NCBI RefSeq assembly: GCF_002236115.1
Contig: NZ_NIWT01000002.1
Location: 186,001 to 250,000, forward strand
Source of the DNA: Pseudomonas jessenii
Lineage (GTDB): Bacteria; Pseudomonadota; Gammaproteobacteria; Pseudomonadales; Pseudomonadaceae
DNA: 64,000 nucleotides
Reading direction: 5' to 3'
Below the pieces are notes generated by a model that made no database searches, was not told the origin of the DNA, and saw nothing but the letters and a program-made list of their open reading frames with translations. The position numbers and the translations under genes were made by a program. How positions within the stretch are numbered: position 1 is the stretch's first letter; each line of letters opens with the position of its first letter. Positions 7,994 through 17,233 of the stretch are shown in pieces.

Positions 7994-8782
7994 ATGGGCA
8001 ATAACGAAACTTCATTGGGCGATTTTGAATCGACCCTGAAAAAACACGCCGTCGAATTGGTCGAGAGCCTTGAAAAAGGCAAGTTCGGCGACGCGGTGCA
8101 ATTGATCCATGAGCTCAACCAGACCCGTGACCGCGGCCTGTATCAGGAAGTGGGCAAGCTCACCCGCGAACTGCATAGCGCGATCGTCAATTTCCAGATT
8201 GACCCGCACATGCCGCAGGCCGAAGAAGTGTCGCAGATCACCGACGCCACCGAGCGCCTGGGGTATGTGGTCAAGCTGACCGAGGCTGCGGCCAACCGCA
8301 CCATGGATCTGGTGGAAAGTGCCACACCACTGGTCAATGGCCTGGCCGATGAAGCCAAGGTGTTGAGCGCGGACTGGGGGCGCTTCATGCGTCGCGAAGT
8401 CGGCGCCGAAGAGTTTCGTGAACTGGCCCGGCGGGTCGACGGGTTCCTGACGCGCAGCGGCACGGACAATCGCGCGGTGTCGGGCAACCTGAACGACATC
8501 CTGCTCGCCCAGGATTACCAGGACCTCACAGGCCAGGTGATCAAGCGTGTGACCCAGTTGGTCACCGAAGTTGAAAGCAACCTGCTCAAGCTCGTGCTGA
8601 TGGCCAGTCAGGTGGACCGCTTTGCGGGCATCGAACATGACCGTGAAGCGATGCTTGCTGAAAAAGATCCACAAAAACATCTCTCTCAGGGTGAAGGTCC
8701 GCAGATTCATGCCGATAAAAGAGAAGACGTTGTGTCCGGTCAGGACGATGTGGACGATTTGCTATCCAGCCTAGGGTTTTAG
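7994..8782 (+). CDS. cheZ: CheY phosphatase CheZ
   Basis: CheZ speeds removal of phosphate from CheY-P. The 262-residue protein is almost wholly helical, with the catalytic region around residues 165-185, where LLAQDYQDLTGQVIKR contains the D-x-x-x-Q pattern that inserts a Gln into the CheY active site. The last residues (DVDDLLSSLGF) form the C-terminal CheY-binding tail, after a flexible acidic linker. The start at 7994 follows GGGGGAGCT. A longer in-frame GTG start at 7976 is unlikely, because it lacks a ribosome site and sits 3 bases after cheY. Confidence 0.95.
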   Translation: MGNNETSLGDFESTLKKHAVELVESLEKGKFGDAVQLIHELNQTRDRGLYQEVGKLTRELHSAIVNFQIDPHMPQAEEVSQITDATERLGYVVKLTEAAANRTMDLVESATPLVNGLADEAKVLSADWGRFMRREVGAEEFRELARRVDGFLTRSGTDNRAVSGNLNDILLAQDYQDLTGQVIKRVTQLVTEVESNLLKLVLMASQVDRFAGIEHDREAMLAEKDPQKHLSQGEGPQIHADKREDVVSGQDDVDDLLSSLGF

Positions 8783-8828
8783 AATTTTAGGCATTTTAGG
8801 TTTTTAGACCTTTAGGAGCACCCCCTTA

Positions 8829-11093
8829 ATGAGCTTCGGCGCCGATGAAGAGATCCTTCAGGATTTCCTGGTTGAGGCCGGCGAGATTCTAGAGCAACTG
8901 TCCGAGCAACTGGTCGAGCTGGAAAGCCGCCCGGATGATGCGGATTTGCTCAATGCAATTTTTCGCGGTTTTCACACTGTAAAAGGGGGCGCCGGCTTCC
9001 TCCAGCTCAACGAGCTGGTGGAGTGCTGCCACATCGCCGAGAACGTGTTCGACATCCTGCGCAAGGGTGAGCGTCGCGTCGACTCGGAACTGATGGACGT
9101 GGTTCTCGAAGCGCTGGACGCGGTGAACAGCATGTTCAGCGAAGTCCGCGAACGCAGCCCGATCACGGCCGCGACACCGGAACTGCTCGCGGCACTGGCC
9201 CGTCTGGCCGAGCCGCAATCGGCTGACGAGGCGGCTGCCGCACCTGTCGTCGCCGTGGTCGAAGCGCCTGTGGCTGAAAGCGAATCGGGCGATATCACCG
9301 ACAATGAATTCGAACAACTGCTGGACTCACTGAACGCCGTCAAGGCCCAGGCCGAGGCCCCGGCGGCTGTTCCAGCGCCTGCCGGCAATGCCGCTGGCAG
9401 CGACGAAATCACCGATGCCGAGTTCGAGTCGTTGCTCGATCAACTGCACGGTAAAGGCCAGTTCGCCGTTGACGCGGTGGTCCAGGCACCGGCTGCGCCA
9501 GAAGCCCCGAAAGCGGCTGGCGACAGTTCCGATATTACTGACGACGAATTCGAAGCACTGCTCGACCAGCTGCACGGCAAGGGTAATTTTGCTGTCGAGG
9601 CGCTGGAGTCGGCCATTGCTTCTGTGCCTGCACCCGCGGCACCAAGCGCGGTGGCGGCCGGCAGCGATCTGATTTCCGATCACGAGTTCGAAGCGCTGCT
9701 CGACGAATTGCACGGCAAAGGCAAGTTCACTGAAGTGGGCGCGACGGTTGGAACGGCAACCGGCGCCAACGCCTCGGTTGCGGCACCTGCCGCCAAGGCA
9801 GCCGCGCCGAAACCGGTGGCCAGGGCCCCCGAGCCAAAAACCGAAGCGCCGGCCCCGGCAACTGCTGCACCGGCATCGTCCCGTGCCCCGGCCGCGCCAC
9901 CGGCGGAAAAGCCGGCGAGCGAAGCCGAGACCACGGTACGTGTCGATACCGCGCGTCTGGACGAGATCATGAACATGGTCGGCGAGTTGGTGCTGGTGCG
10001 TAACCGCCTGGTCCGCCTGGGCCTCAACAGCGGCGACGAAGCCATGTCCAAGGCCGTGTCGAACCTCGACGTGGTCACCGCCGACTTGCAAACCGCAGTC
10101 ATGAAGACCCGGATGCAACCGATCAAGAAAGTCTTCGGGCGCTTCCCGCGCCTGGTTCGCGACTTGGCCCGCCAGCTCAAGAAAGAGATCAACCTGGAGC
10201 TGGTCGGCGAAGAAACCGACCTCGACAAGAACCTCGTCGAGGCCCTGGCCGACCCGCTGGTCCACTTGGTGCGCAACGCGGTTGACCACGGCATCGAGTC
10301 GCCGGAAGAACGCGAAGCCTCGGGCAAGGCCCGGGGTGGCAAGGTGATCCTGGCGGCGGAGCAGGAAGGCGACCACATCCTGCTGTCGATCTCCGACGAC
10401 GGCAAGGGCATGGACCCGAACGTGCTGCGTTCCATCGCGGTAAAACGCGGTGTGATGGACAAGGACGCCGCCGATCGCCTGAGCGACACCGAATGCTACA
10501 ACCTGATCTTCGCCCCGGGTTTCTCGACCAAGACCGAGATTTCCGACGTATCGGGTCGTGGCGTGGGCATGGACGTGGTGAAAACCAAGATTTCCCAGCT
10601 CAACGGCTCGATCAACATCTACTCGGCCAAGGGCCAGGGTTCGAAGATCGTCATCAAGGTGCCGCTGACCCTGGCGATCATGCCGACGCTGATGGTCATG
10701 CTCGGTAACCAGGCGTTCGCGTTCCCGCTGGTGAACGTCAACGAGATCTTCCACCTCGACCTGTCGACCACCAACGTCGTGGACGGCCAGGAAGTGGTGA
10801 TCGTGCGGGACAAGGCGCTGCCATTGTTCTATCTCAAACGCTGGCTGGTCAGCTCCGCCGCTCACGAAGAGCAGCGCGAGGGCCATGTGGTGATCCTTTC
10901 GGTGGGCACGCAGCGGATCGGCTTTGTCGTCGATCAACTGGTGGGCCAGGAAGAAGTAGTCATCAAGCCATTGGGCAAAATGCTCCAGGGAACCCCGGGC
11001 ATGTCCGGCGCCACCATCACCGGTGACGGCCGCATCGCGCTGATTCTCGATGTTCCGAGCATGCTCAAGCGTTACGCCACACGGCGTATTTGA
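8829..11093 (+). CDS. cheA: Chemotaxis histidine kinase CheA with a repeated docking-like linker
   Basis: CheA (754 residues) autophosphorylates and passes phosphate to CheY and CheB. Domains in order are HPt with phospho-His49 (FHTVKGGAGF), a long Ala/Pro-rich linker (130-380), P3 dimerisation (TARLDEIMNMVGELVLVRN), P4 ATPase (N-box HLVRNAVDHGIESPEERE, then DDGKGMD and GRGVGMDVV), and P5 CheW-like (from about residue 620). The linker holds four copies of a motif like DITDDEFEALLDQLHGKGNF at residues 155-168, 193-213, 235-255 and 281-301. This is not a standard P2 domain. With parC and parP encoded downstream, the repeats are candidate contacts for ParP or ParC, as reported for the Vibrio CheA localisation domain; that role is inferred. 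Confidence 0.97.
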   Translation: MSFGADEEILQDFLVEAGEILEQLSEQLVELESRPDDADLLNAIFRGFHTVKGGAGFLQLNELVECCHIAENVFDILRKGERRVDSELMDVVLEALDAVNSMFSEVRERSPITAATPELLAALARLAEPQSADEAAAAPVVAVVEAPVAESESGDITDNEFEQLLDSLNAVKAQAEAPAAVPAPAGNAAGSDEITDAEFESLLDQLHGKGQFAVDAVVQAPAAPEAPKAAGDSSDITDDEFEALLDQLHGKGNFAVEALESAIASVPAPAAPSAVAAGSDLISDHEFEALLDELHGKGKFTEVGATVGTATGANASVAAPAAKAAAPKPVARAPEPKTEAPAPATAAPASSRAPAAPPAEKPASEAETTVRVDTARLDEIMNMVGELVLVRNRLVRLGLNSGDEAMSKAVSNLDVVTADLQTAVMKTRMQPIKKVFGRFPRLVRDLARQLKKEINLELVGEETDLDKNLVEALADPLVHLVRNAVDHGIESPEEREASGKARGGKVILAAEQEGDHILLSISDDGKGMDPNVLRSIAVKRGVMDKDAADRLSDTECYNLIFAPGFSTKTEISDVSGRGVGMDVVKTKISQLNGSINIYSAKGQGSKIVIKVPLTLAIMPTLMVMLGNQAFAFPLVNVNEIFHLDLSTTNVVDGQEVVIVRDKALPLFYLKRWLVSSAAHEEQREGHVVILSVGTQRIGFVVDQLVGQEEVVIKPLGKMLQGTPGMSGATITGDGRIALILDVPSMLKRYATRRI

Positions 11094-11141
11094 TTCTGGT
11101 GGAGCGAGGCGCCTGGCCTCGCTCCATCTAATGGAGTGTTT

Positions 11142-12266
11142 ATGGCAGTCAAAGTCCTGGTGGTGGACGATTCGGGGTTTTTCCGCCGCCGCGTCTCGGA
11201 AATTCTTTCAGCGGATTCCAATATCCAGGTCGTCGGCACGGCGACCAACGGCAAAGAGGCGATCGATCAGGCGCTGGCCCTCAAGCCGGATGTGATCACC
11301 ATGGACTACGAGATGCCGATGATGGACGGCATCACCGCCGTGCGGCACATCATGCAACGCTGCCCGACCCCGGTCCTGATGTTCTCTTCGCTGACCCATG
11401 AAGGCGCCCGGGTCACCCTCGATGCGCTGGATGCCGGCGCGGTGGACTTCCTGCCGAAGAATTTCGAAGACATCTCGCGCAACCCCGAGAAGGTCAAACA
11501 ACTGTTGTGCGAGAAGATCCTGAGCATCTCGCGCAGCAATCGTCGCGTCAGCACTTACAGCGCTCCGGCCCCTGTGGCCGCACCTGCTCCAACAGCTGCG
11601 CCTTCGAGCGTCGGCAGTTACGGAAGCAGCGCGCCCGCGCGTCCGGCACCGATCCCTGCGCGTACGCATGCGGCCACTGCGTCGTCGCCCGCGCCGAAAC
11701 GCAAAGCCTTCAAACTGGTGGCCATCGGTACGTCCACCGGCGGCCCGGTCGCCCTGCAGCGAGTGTTGACTCAATTGCCGGCCAACTTCCCGGCCCCGAT
11801 CGTGCTGGTTCAACACATGCCGGCGGCCTTCACCAAGGCCTTCGCCGAACGCCTGGACAAGCTCTGCCGCATCAGCGTCAAGGAGGCCGAGGATGGCGAT
11901 ATCCTGCGTCCGGGCCTGGCGCTGCTGGCGCCGGGTGGCAAGCAGATGATGATCGACGGCCGCGGCGCGGTGAAAATCCTCCCGGGTGACGAACGTCTCA
12001 ATTACAAGCCGTGCGTGGACATCACCTTCGGTTCGGCAGCCAAGACCTACGGTGACAAAGTTCTGGCGGTGGTCCTGACCGGCATGGGTGCCGACGGCCG
12101 CGAAGGCGCGCGCCTGCTCAAGCAGGGCGGCAGTTCGATCTGGGCCCAGGACGAAGCCAGTTGCGTGATCTACGGCATGCCGATGGCCATCGTCAAAGCC
12201 GAGCTTGCCGACGCGGTGTACAGCCTGGACGACATTGGCAGGCACCTGGTCGAGGCCTGTATCTGA
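11142..12266 (+). CDS. cheB: Chemotaxis methylesterase/glutamine deamidase CheB
   Basis: CheB removes methyl groups from chemoreceptors and is activated by CheA. The 374-residue protein has an N-terminal receiver (acidic DD at 9-10, phospho-Asp55 in [12 protein letters not shown]), an Ala/Pro/Ser-rich linker (about 135-185), and the methylesterase domain with the catalytic Ser in [13 protein letters not shown], His in [10 protein letters not shown], and Asp in [12 protein letters not shown]. The ATG at 11142 ([10 protein letters not shown]) fits the family; a GTG six bases earlier is in frame but less likely. Its stop shares one base with the motC start (TGATG). Confidence 0.96.
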   Translation: MAVKVLVVDDSGFFRRRVSEILSADSNIQVVGTATNGKEAIDQALALKPDVITMDYEMPMMDGITAVRHIMQRCPTPVLMFSSLTHEGARVTLDALDAGAVDFLPKNFEDISRNPEKVKQLLCEKILSISRSNRRVSTYSAPAPVAAPAPTAAPSSVGSYGSSAPARPAPIPARTHAATASSPAPKRKAFKLVAIGTSTGGPVALQRVLTQLPANFPAPIVLVQHMPAAFTKAFAERLDKLCRISVKEAEDGDILRPGLALLAPGGKQMMIDGRGAVKILPGDERLNYKPCVDITFGSAAKTYGDKVLAVVLTGMGADGREGARLLKQGGSSIWAQDEASCVIYGMPMAIVKAELADAVYSLDDIGRHLVEACI

Positions 12267-13006
12267 TGGATGTCCTAAGCCTGATTGGCATCATCATGGC
12301 CTTTGTCGCGATCATCGGCGGCAACTACCTTGAAGGCGGTCACCTCGGCGCCCTGGCCAACGGCCCGGCAGCGCTGATCGTGCTCGGCGGCACCATTGGC
12401 GCCGCGCTACTGCAATCGCCGATGAGTGCCTTCAAGCGTGCCATGCAGATCCTCGCCTGGATCCTGTTCCCGCCCCGTGTCGATCTGGCCGGTGGCATCG
12501 ACCGCGTGGTGAACTGGAGCCTGACCGCCCGCAAGGAAGGCCTGCTGGGCCTTGAAGGCATCGCCGACGCCGAGCCGGACAACTACGCACGCAAAGGCCT
12601 GCAACTGCTGGTTGACGGCGCCGAGCCGGAAGCGATCCGCAGCATTCTGGAAGTGGACTTCTACACCCAGGAAAGCCGCGACATCGAAGCGGCCAAAGTC
12701 TTCGAAAGCATGGGCGGTTACGCGCCGACCATCGGCATCATCGGTGCGGTCATGGGCCTGATTCATGTCATGGGCAACCTCGCTGATCCATCGCAACTGG
12801 GCAGCGGTATTGCCGTGGCGTTCGTCGCCACTATCTACGGCGTGGCCAGTGCCAACCTGGTGCTGCTGCCGATTGCCGCCAAACTCAAATCCATCGCGTT
12901 ACGTCAGTCGCGTTATCGCGAGATGTTGCTGGAAGGGCTCCTGTCGATCGCCGAAGGTGAAAACCCTCGCTCCATTGAGTTGAAGCTTCAGGGCTTCATG
13001 GATTAA
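12266..13006 (+). CDS. motC: Flagellar motor stator subunit MotC (MotA/PomA-like)
   Basis: MotC is the A-type stator subunit of the second stator set of pseudomonads. The 246-residue protein has paired N-terminal membrane helices (residues 5-25 and 32-52), a cytoplasmic loop carrying the charged segment that contacts FliG, and two further helices (about 150-170 and 180-200, PTIGIIGAVMGLIHVM and AVAFVATIYGVASANLVLL). It begins at the ATG overlapping the cheB stop; earlier in-frame codons lie inside cheB. MotD follows 12 bases downstream. Confidence 0.95.
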   Translation: MDVLSLIGIIMAFVAIIGGNYLEGGHLGALANGPAALIVLGGTIGAALLQSPMSAFKRAMQILAWILFPPRVDLAGGIDRVVNWSLTARKEGLLGLEGIADAEPDNYARKGLQLLVDGAEPEAIRSILEVDFYTQESRDIEAAKVFESMGGYAPTIGIIGAVMGLIHVMGNLADPSQLGSGIAVAFVATIYGVASANLVLLPIAAKLKSIALRQSRYREMLLEGLLSIAEGENPRSIELKLQGFMD

Positions 13007-13018
13007 GGGAATAAGCTC

Positions 13019-13909
13019 ATGGCCCGTCGTCGACATCAGGAAGAACACGTTAACCACGAGCGCTGGCTGGTGTCCTACGCGGACTTCATCACCTTGCTGT
13101 TCGCCTTTTTCGTGGTGATGTACTCCATCTCGTCGATCAACGAAGGCAAGTACAAGGTCATTTCCGAGGCGCTGATCGGGGTCTTTACCGATTCCGATCG
13201 TTCGCTCAAGCCGATCCCGATCGGTGACGAGCGACCGAAGACCGTGACCCCGGCCAAGCCGCTGGTCAAGGACAGTGACCAGGTCGATGCCGGCGTCTCC
13301 GGCGCCAGCGATCCGCTCAAGAGCATCGCCGACGACATCAGTGCGGCGTTCGGTGACCTGATCAGCTCCAACCAGATGACCGTGCGCGGCAACGAGTTGT
13401 GGGTTGAGATCGAGCTCAATTCCAGCCTGCTGTTCGGCAGTGGCGACGCCATGCCCAGCGACATCGCGTTCAACATCATCGACAAGGTCGCGGCGATCCT
13501 GAAGCCGTTCGACAACCCGATCCATGTCGAAGGTTTCACTGACGATCAGCCGATCCGCACCGCGCAGTACCCGACCAACTGGGAGCTGTCCTCGGCCCGC
13601 TCGGCCAGCATCGTGCGCATGCTGGCGATGCAGGGGGTGAACCCCGGTCGCCTGGCTTCAGTGGGCTACGGCGAGTTTCAGCCGGTGGCCAACAACGCCA
13701 CCGCCGAAGGCCGCGCCCGAAACCGTCGCGTGGTGCTGGTGGTGTCGCGCAACCTCGATGTTCGCCGCAGCCTGACCGGCACCGGAACCGCCCATGCGCA
13801 ACCGGATGCCGCATTGAAGCGTGCTGGCACACAAACTGCACCGACCCCGGTCAAGTCGCCGGTACGAGAGAACGCCGTCAATTCTCCGTCACCCGCATTA
13901 ACACGTTGA
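13019..13909 (+). CDS. motD: Flagellar motor stator subunit MotD (MotB-like)
   Basis: MotD is the ion-conducting, peptidoglycan-anchored partner of MotC. In its 296 residues a short basic N-terminus precedes one membrane helix with the proton-binding Asp (SYADFITLLFAFFVVMYS, residues 18-35). The plug/linker follows, then the OmpA-like peptidoglycan-binding domain (about 145-250, with HVEGFTDDQPI and LASVGYGEFQPVANN, ending RARNRRVVLVV). A polar low-complexity tail follows. The acidic residue and spacing match H+-driven stators. Start at ATG 13019. Confidence 0.95.
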   Translation: MARRRHQEEHVNHERWLVSYADFITLLFAFFVVMYSISSINEGKYKVISEALIGVFTDSDRSLKPIPIGDERPKTVTPAKPLVKDSDQVDAGVSGASDPLKSIADDISAAFGDLISSNQMTVRGNELWVEIELNSSLLFGSGDAMPSDIAFNIIDKVAAILKPFDNPIHVEGFTDDQPIRTAQYPTNWELSSARSASIVRMLAMQGVNPGRLASVGYGEFQPVANNATAEGRARNRRVVLVVSRNLDVRRSLTGTGTAHAQPDAALKRAGTQTAPTPVKSPVRENAVNSPSPALTR

Positions 13910-13952
13910 GCTATTTCTCGGTCGATCCGTTCGGCCGGGAGGAACAATCCGA

Positions 13953-14741
13953 ATGAGAGTCTGGGCAGTCGCCAATCAAAAGGGTGGTGTCGGTAAAACC
14001 ACTTCCTCCATCGCTTTAGCCGGTTTACTGGCGGAGGCGGGCAAGCGCGTGGTCGTGGTCGATCTCGACCCCCACGGCTCCATGACCAGCTACTTCGGCT
14101 ACGATCCCGACGCCCTGGAGCACAGCAGCTACGATTTGTTCCTGCACAAAGGCAACGTGCCCCAAGGCCTGCCGGGTCAACTGCTGCTGTCGACCAGTGA
14201 CGAGCGCATCTCCCTGTTGCCCTCCAGCACCGCACTGGCCACCCTTGAGCGCCAGTCGCCGGGGCAGAGCGGTTTGGGCCTGGTGATTGCCAAGAGCCTG
14301 GCGCAACTGTGGCAGGACTTCGATTACGCCGTGATCGACAGCCCGCCATTGCTCGGCGTGCTGATGGTCAATGCCTTGGCGGCGAGCCAGCAACTGGTGA
14401 TCCCGGTGCAGACCGAGCATCTGGCGGTCAAAGGCCTTGAGCGCATGGTCAACACCCTGGCGATGATCAATCGCTCTCGCAAACAGGCGCTGCCCTTCAC
14501 CATCGTGCCAACCCTGTTTGACCGCCGCACCCAGGCGTCCCTCGGAACGTTGCGCGTGCTGCGCGACAAATTCCCCGACGAAATCTGGCAAGGCTATATC
14601 CCGGTGGACACGCGCCTGCGCGACGCCAGCCGCGCCGGTCTGACGCCTTCACAATTCGACGGCAAGAGCCGTGGCGTTCTCGCTTACCGTGCGTTGCTCA
14701 AGCATTTGCTGGCGGCGCAACTTGTGCCACAGGTGGCATGA
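13953..14741 (+). CDS. parC: ParA-type ATPase ParC, polar placement of chemotaxis arrays
   Basis: This 262-residue ATPase has the deviant Walker A NQKGGVGKTTSSIALA (residues 7-22), VVDLDPHGSMTSYFG as Walker A', and DSPPLLGVLMVNAL as switch II. It is a ParA/Soj relative but is encoded in the chemotaxis operon without a ParB or parS, which is the hallmark of ParC. In Vibrio and Pseudomonas ParC positions chemoreceptor arrays at the pole through ParP. A GGAGG ribosome site lies 10 bases before the ATG. The partner parP follows after a BIME. Confidence 0.93.
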   Translation: MRVWAVANQKGGVGKTTSSIALAGLLAEAGKRVVVVDLDPHGSMTSYFGYDPDALEHSSYDLFLHKGNVPQGLPGQLLLSTSDERISLLPSSTALATLERQSPGQSGLGLVIAKSLAQLWQDFDYAVIDSPPLLGVLMVNALAASQQLVIPVQTEHLAVKGLERMVNTLAMINRSRKQALPFTIVPTLFDRRTQASLGTLRVLRDKFPDEIWQGYIPVDTRLRDASRAGLTPSQFDGKSRGVLAYRALLKHLLAAQLVPQVA

Positions 14742-14756
14742 GATGAAACCAATCCC

Positions 14757-14857
14757 TGTAGGAGCGAGCTTGCTCGCGATGGACGACAACGATTACGTGC
14801 GCTGTCTGGATGATCGCGTTTCCCGACAGTTTTTCGCGAGCAAGCTCGCTCCTGCAG
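14757..14857. repeat. BIME between parC and parP
   Basis: REP TGTAGGAGCGAGCTTGCTCG and its complement CGAGCAAGCTCGCTCCTGCA flank a spacer of about 55 bases. The downstream arm ends 10 bases before the parP ATG, so the hairpin could affect parP translation. Confidence 0.92.
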
Positions 14858-14867
14858 GGGGGCAGCC

Positions 14868-15809
14868 ATGAACCGGCCGTTTAAGACCACCTCGCGCCCG
14901 CAACTGGCGCTTCAGTCTTATCTGGACAGCTTGCTGCAGGACATCACCGAGGAATTTGCGCCACAAATCGAAGCGCCTCCCCGGGTGGTCGAGGTTGAAG
15001 CGGCGCTGGACGAATTCCAGGCGGCAGTGCTCGAAGAACAGGCCCACGATGCGCAGAAAATTGTGGTTGCTCCCGCTCCTGTGGTCACGCCGGTAGCGAA
15101 GGCTCCAGTAGCTGTGGTCGAAGCACCGACACCCATGCTGGCGCCGGTATCGACCATCGCACCGTTGCTCCAGGCGTTGGTGCCGCCGGCCGTCGAGGTG
15201 CAGCCAGCACCGGAGCCAGCTGTTGTCGAAGTGCCTCAGGCACTGGTGCCGCCAGTCGTCGAAGTTCATCTGCCGCCAAGCAATACGCCGCCACCGGTGG
15301 AAACCGACGGTCGTCCGTCCTGGGCTGCCGAACCCTTCGAATGCCTGCTGTTCGATGTCGCCGGCTTGACCCTGGCGGTGCCGCTGGTGTGCCTGGGGTC
15401 GATTTACTCCCTGGCCGGCCACGAGTTGACCCCATTGTTCGGCCAGCCCGAATGGTTCCTGGGCATCCTGCCGAGCCAGGCCGGCAATCTCAAGGTGCTC
15501 GATACCGCGCGTTGGGTCATGCCCGACCGATACCGCGACGATTTCAAGCAAGGTCTTCAATACGTGATTTCGGTGCAAGGCTACGAGTGGGGGCTGGCAG
15601 TGCATCAGGTCAGCCGCTCGTTGCGCCTGAACCCGAATGAAATCAAATGGAGAAGTCACCGAGGTCAGCGGCCATGGCTCGCCGGCACGGTAATTGAACA
15701 CATGTGCGCCTTGCTCGATGTCGCCTCACTGGCCGAGTTGATCGCCAGCGGCGGAGCCCGGCACATGTCCGGCGACAAGCCGGGCCACAAACCGACATCA
15801 GTCAAATAA
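14868..15809 (+). CDS. parP: CheW-domain protein ParP
   Basis: ParP (313 residues) links ParC to CheA in Vibrio-type array positioning. The first 30 residues hold a short conserved segment (SYLDSLLQDITEE), followed by a roughly 100-residue Ala/Pro/Val-rich linker with repeated PPxVEV-type stretches. A C-terminal CheW/AIF-like domain runs from about residue 155 to 300 (ECLLFDVAGLTLAVPL, then LGILPSQAGNLKVLDT, WGLAVHQVSRSLRL and AGTVIEHMCALLDVA). Its position directly after parC supports the assignment. The ATG at 14868 sits just after a BIME and has only a weak ribosome site. Confidence 0.92.
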   Translation: MNRPFKTTSRPQLALQSYLDSLLQDITEEFAPQIEAPPRVVEVEAALDEFQAAVLEEQAHDAQKIVVAPAPVVTPVAKAPVAVVEAPTPMLAPVSTIAPLLQALVPPAVEVQPAPEPAVVEVPQALVPPVVEVHLPPSNTPPPVETDGRPSWAAEPFECLLFDVAGLTLAVPLVCLGSIYSLAGHELTPLFGQPEWFLGILPSQAGNLKVLDTARWVMPDRYRDDFKQGLQYVISVQGYEWGLAVHQVSRSLRLNPNEIKWRSHRGQRPWLAGTVIEHMCALLDVASLAELIASGGARHMSGDKPGHKPTSVK

Positions 15810-15885
15810 ACAAAACAGGCGACGTCACTCTGATGATGTTGCACAGAACACACACCGCCAGGGCGGTTTCTTGAGGGGGCAGGGT

Positions 15886-16371
15886 ATGAATGACAAGGCA
15901 ACGGCGGCAAAAGGTTCCGAAGATCCGATCCTGCAATGGGTCACCTTCAAGCTGGACAACGAGACCTACGGCATCAACGTGATGCGCGTCCAGGAAGTCT
16001 TGCGTTACACCGAAATCGCCCCGGTCCCGGGTGCCCCGAGCTACGTGCTGGGCATCATCAACCTGCGCGGCAACGTCGTGACCGTGATCGACACCCGCCA
16101 GCGCTTCGGCCTGATGAATGCCGAGATCAGCGACAACACCCGTATCGTCATCATCGAAGCCGACAAGCAGGTGGTCGGGATCATGGTCGACAGCGTGGCC
16201 GAAGTGGTTTACCTGCGTCAGTCGGAAATCGAAACCGCGCCGAACGTGGGTAACGAAGAGTCCGCCAAGTTCATTCAAGGCGTATGCAACAAGAACAACG
16301 AATTGCTCATCCTGGTCGAGCTCGACAAGATGATGAGCGAAGAAGAATGGTCGGAACTGGAGAGTATCTGA
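15886..16371 (+). CDS. cheW: Chemotaxis coupling protein CheW
   Basis: CheW couples chemoreceptors to CheA. The 161-residue protein is a single CheW domain after a short polar N-terminus: WVTFKLDNETYGINVMRVQEV, APSYVLGIINLRGNVVTVID, IVIIEADKQVVGIMVDSV, and a C-terminal helix. The ATG at 15886 follows GAGGGGGCAGG; the earlier in-frame TTG at 15871 would add only MRGQG and overlap that ribosome site. The next gene begins immediately at the stop. Confidence 0.96.
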   Translation: MNDKATAAKGSEDPILQWVTFKLDNETYGINVMRVQEVLRYTEIAPVPGAPSYVLGIINLRGNVVTVIDTRQRFGLMNAEISDNTRIVIIEADKQVVGIMVDSVAEVVYLRQSEIETAPNVGNEESAKFIQGVCNKNNELLILVELDKMMSEEEWSELESI

Positions 16372-16764
16372 TTGATTCTCGAGGTTGCGGTCATTGTCCT
16401 GTTCCTGTTTTGGGCAGGCACGCTGGCAATGTTCCTGGCGTACATTCGCGGTCAAAAGCAGATCGCCGCGCAACAGGCCCAAGGTGATGCGCTGCGCGAT
16501 CAGCGCATCAAGGACCTGGCCAGGCGCGTCGAGGATTACCAGAACGGCAATGTGCGCATGGGCGAGGACCTGCATGAACTGCGGGCGATCGTTGCGCCCT
16601 TGCCGGACAAACTCGCCCAGCTGGAACAACGCGACCCCTCAAGCCTGTCGTTCGCCCAGGCGGCGCGACTGGTCGGGATGGGCGCCAGCGTCAGCGAACT
16701 GACCCAGTCCTGCGGCTTGACCCAGGCTGAGGCGGAGTTGATGAGCAAGTTGCACAAGAACTGA
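16372..16764 (+). CDS. DUF2802 family membrane-anchored protein
   Basis: This 130-residue protein has one N-terminal membrane helix (ILEVAVIVLFLFWAGTLAMFLAYI), a charged coiled-coil-prone middle (residues 30-85), and a C-terminal helix-turn-helix-like stretch (QAARLVGMGASVSELTQSCGLTQAEAELMSKLH). It matches the DUF2802 proteins found after cheW in pseudomonads; the function is unknown. The start is taken as the TTG directly abutting the cheW stop, because that gives the full membrane helix and no ATG precedes it. It closes the long flagellar/chemotaxis series. Confidence 0.82.
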   Translation: MILEVAVIVLFLFWAGTLAMFLAYIRGQKQIAAQQAQGDALRDQRIKDLARRVEDYQNGNVRMGEDLHELRAIVAPLPDKLAQLEQRDPSSLSFAQAARLVGMGASVSELTQSCGLTQAEAELMSKLHKN

Positions 16765-16770
16765 CAGCCT

Positions 16771-17220
16771 GTAGGAGCGAGCCCGCTCGCGATGGACGTT
16801 AACGATGACGCGGGCTTCCTGGAGAAACGCGGCGCTCATGCCTCCATCGCGAGCAAGCTCGCTCCTACAGTGGTTCCATGTCGGACACAGAACATGTGTT
16901 CACCGCAGATCATCTGTGGGAGCGAGCTTGCTCGCGATGGACGTCAACGATGACGCGGACCTCCTGAAGAAACGCGGCGCTCATGCCTCCATCGCGAGCA
17001 GGCTCGCTCCTACAATGGTTCCATGTCGGACACAGAACATGTGTTCACCGCAGATCATCTGTAGGAGTGAGCTTGCTCGCGATGGACGTCAACGATGACG
17101 CGGGCTTCCTGGAGAAACGCGGCGCTCATGCCTCCATCGCGAGCAAGCTCGCTCCTACAATGGTTCCATGTCGGACATGGAACATGAGTTCATCTGTGGG
17201 AGCGAGCCTGCTCGCGATGG
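16771..17220. repeat. Tandem array of BIMEs, three 145-bp units plus a partial fourth
   Basis: Units begin at 16771, 16916 and 17061, exactly 145 bases apart, with a partial fourth at 17196 after a 10-base shorter interval. Each unit is a REP, a roughly 65-base spacer (with AACGATGACGCGG and AAACGCGGCGCTCATGCC), an inverted REP, and a linker (TGGTTCCATGTCGGACA). The copies differ at only a few positions. The whole DUF2802-fhlB gap is filled by this array and no gene is credible in it. Confidence 0.92.
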
Positions 17221-17233
17221 CGTACTCGCAAAC

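Noticed and set aside
9327..10937. 536-codon minus-strand open frame opposite cheA
   Set aside because: Antisense shadow produced by the strong third-position GC bias of cheA; composition rich in His, Arg and Gly.
13953..14741. Plasmid or chromosome partition ParA
   Set aside because: No ParB or parS, and the gene lies within the chemotaxis operon next to the CheW-domain protein ParP.
16771..17220. CRISPR array
   Set aside because: The repeat unit is an inverted REP pair with near-identical spacers and a 145-base period; there are no unique spacers and no cas genes.
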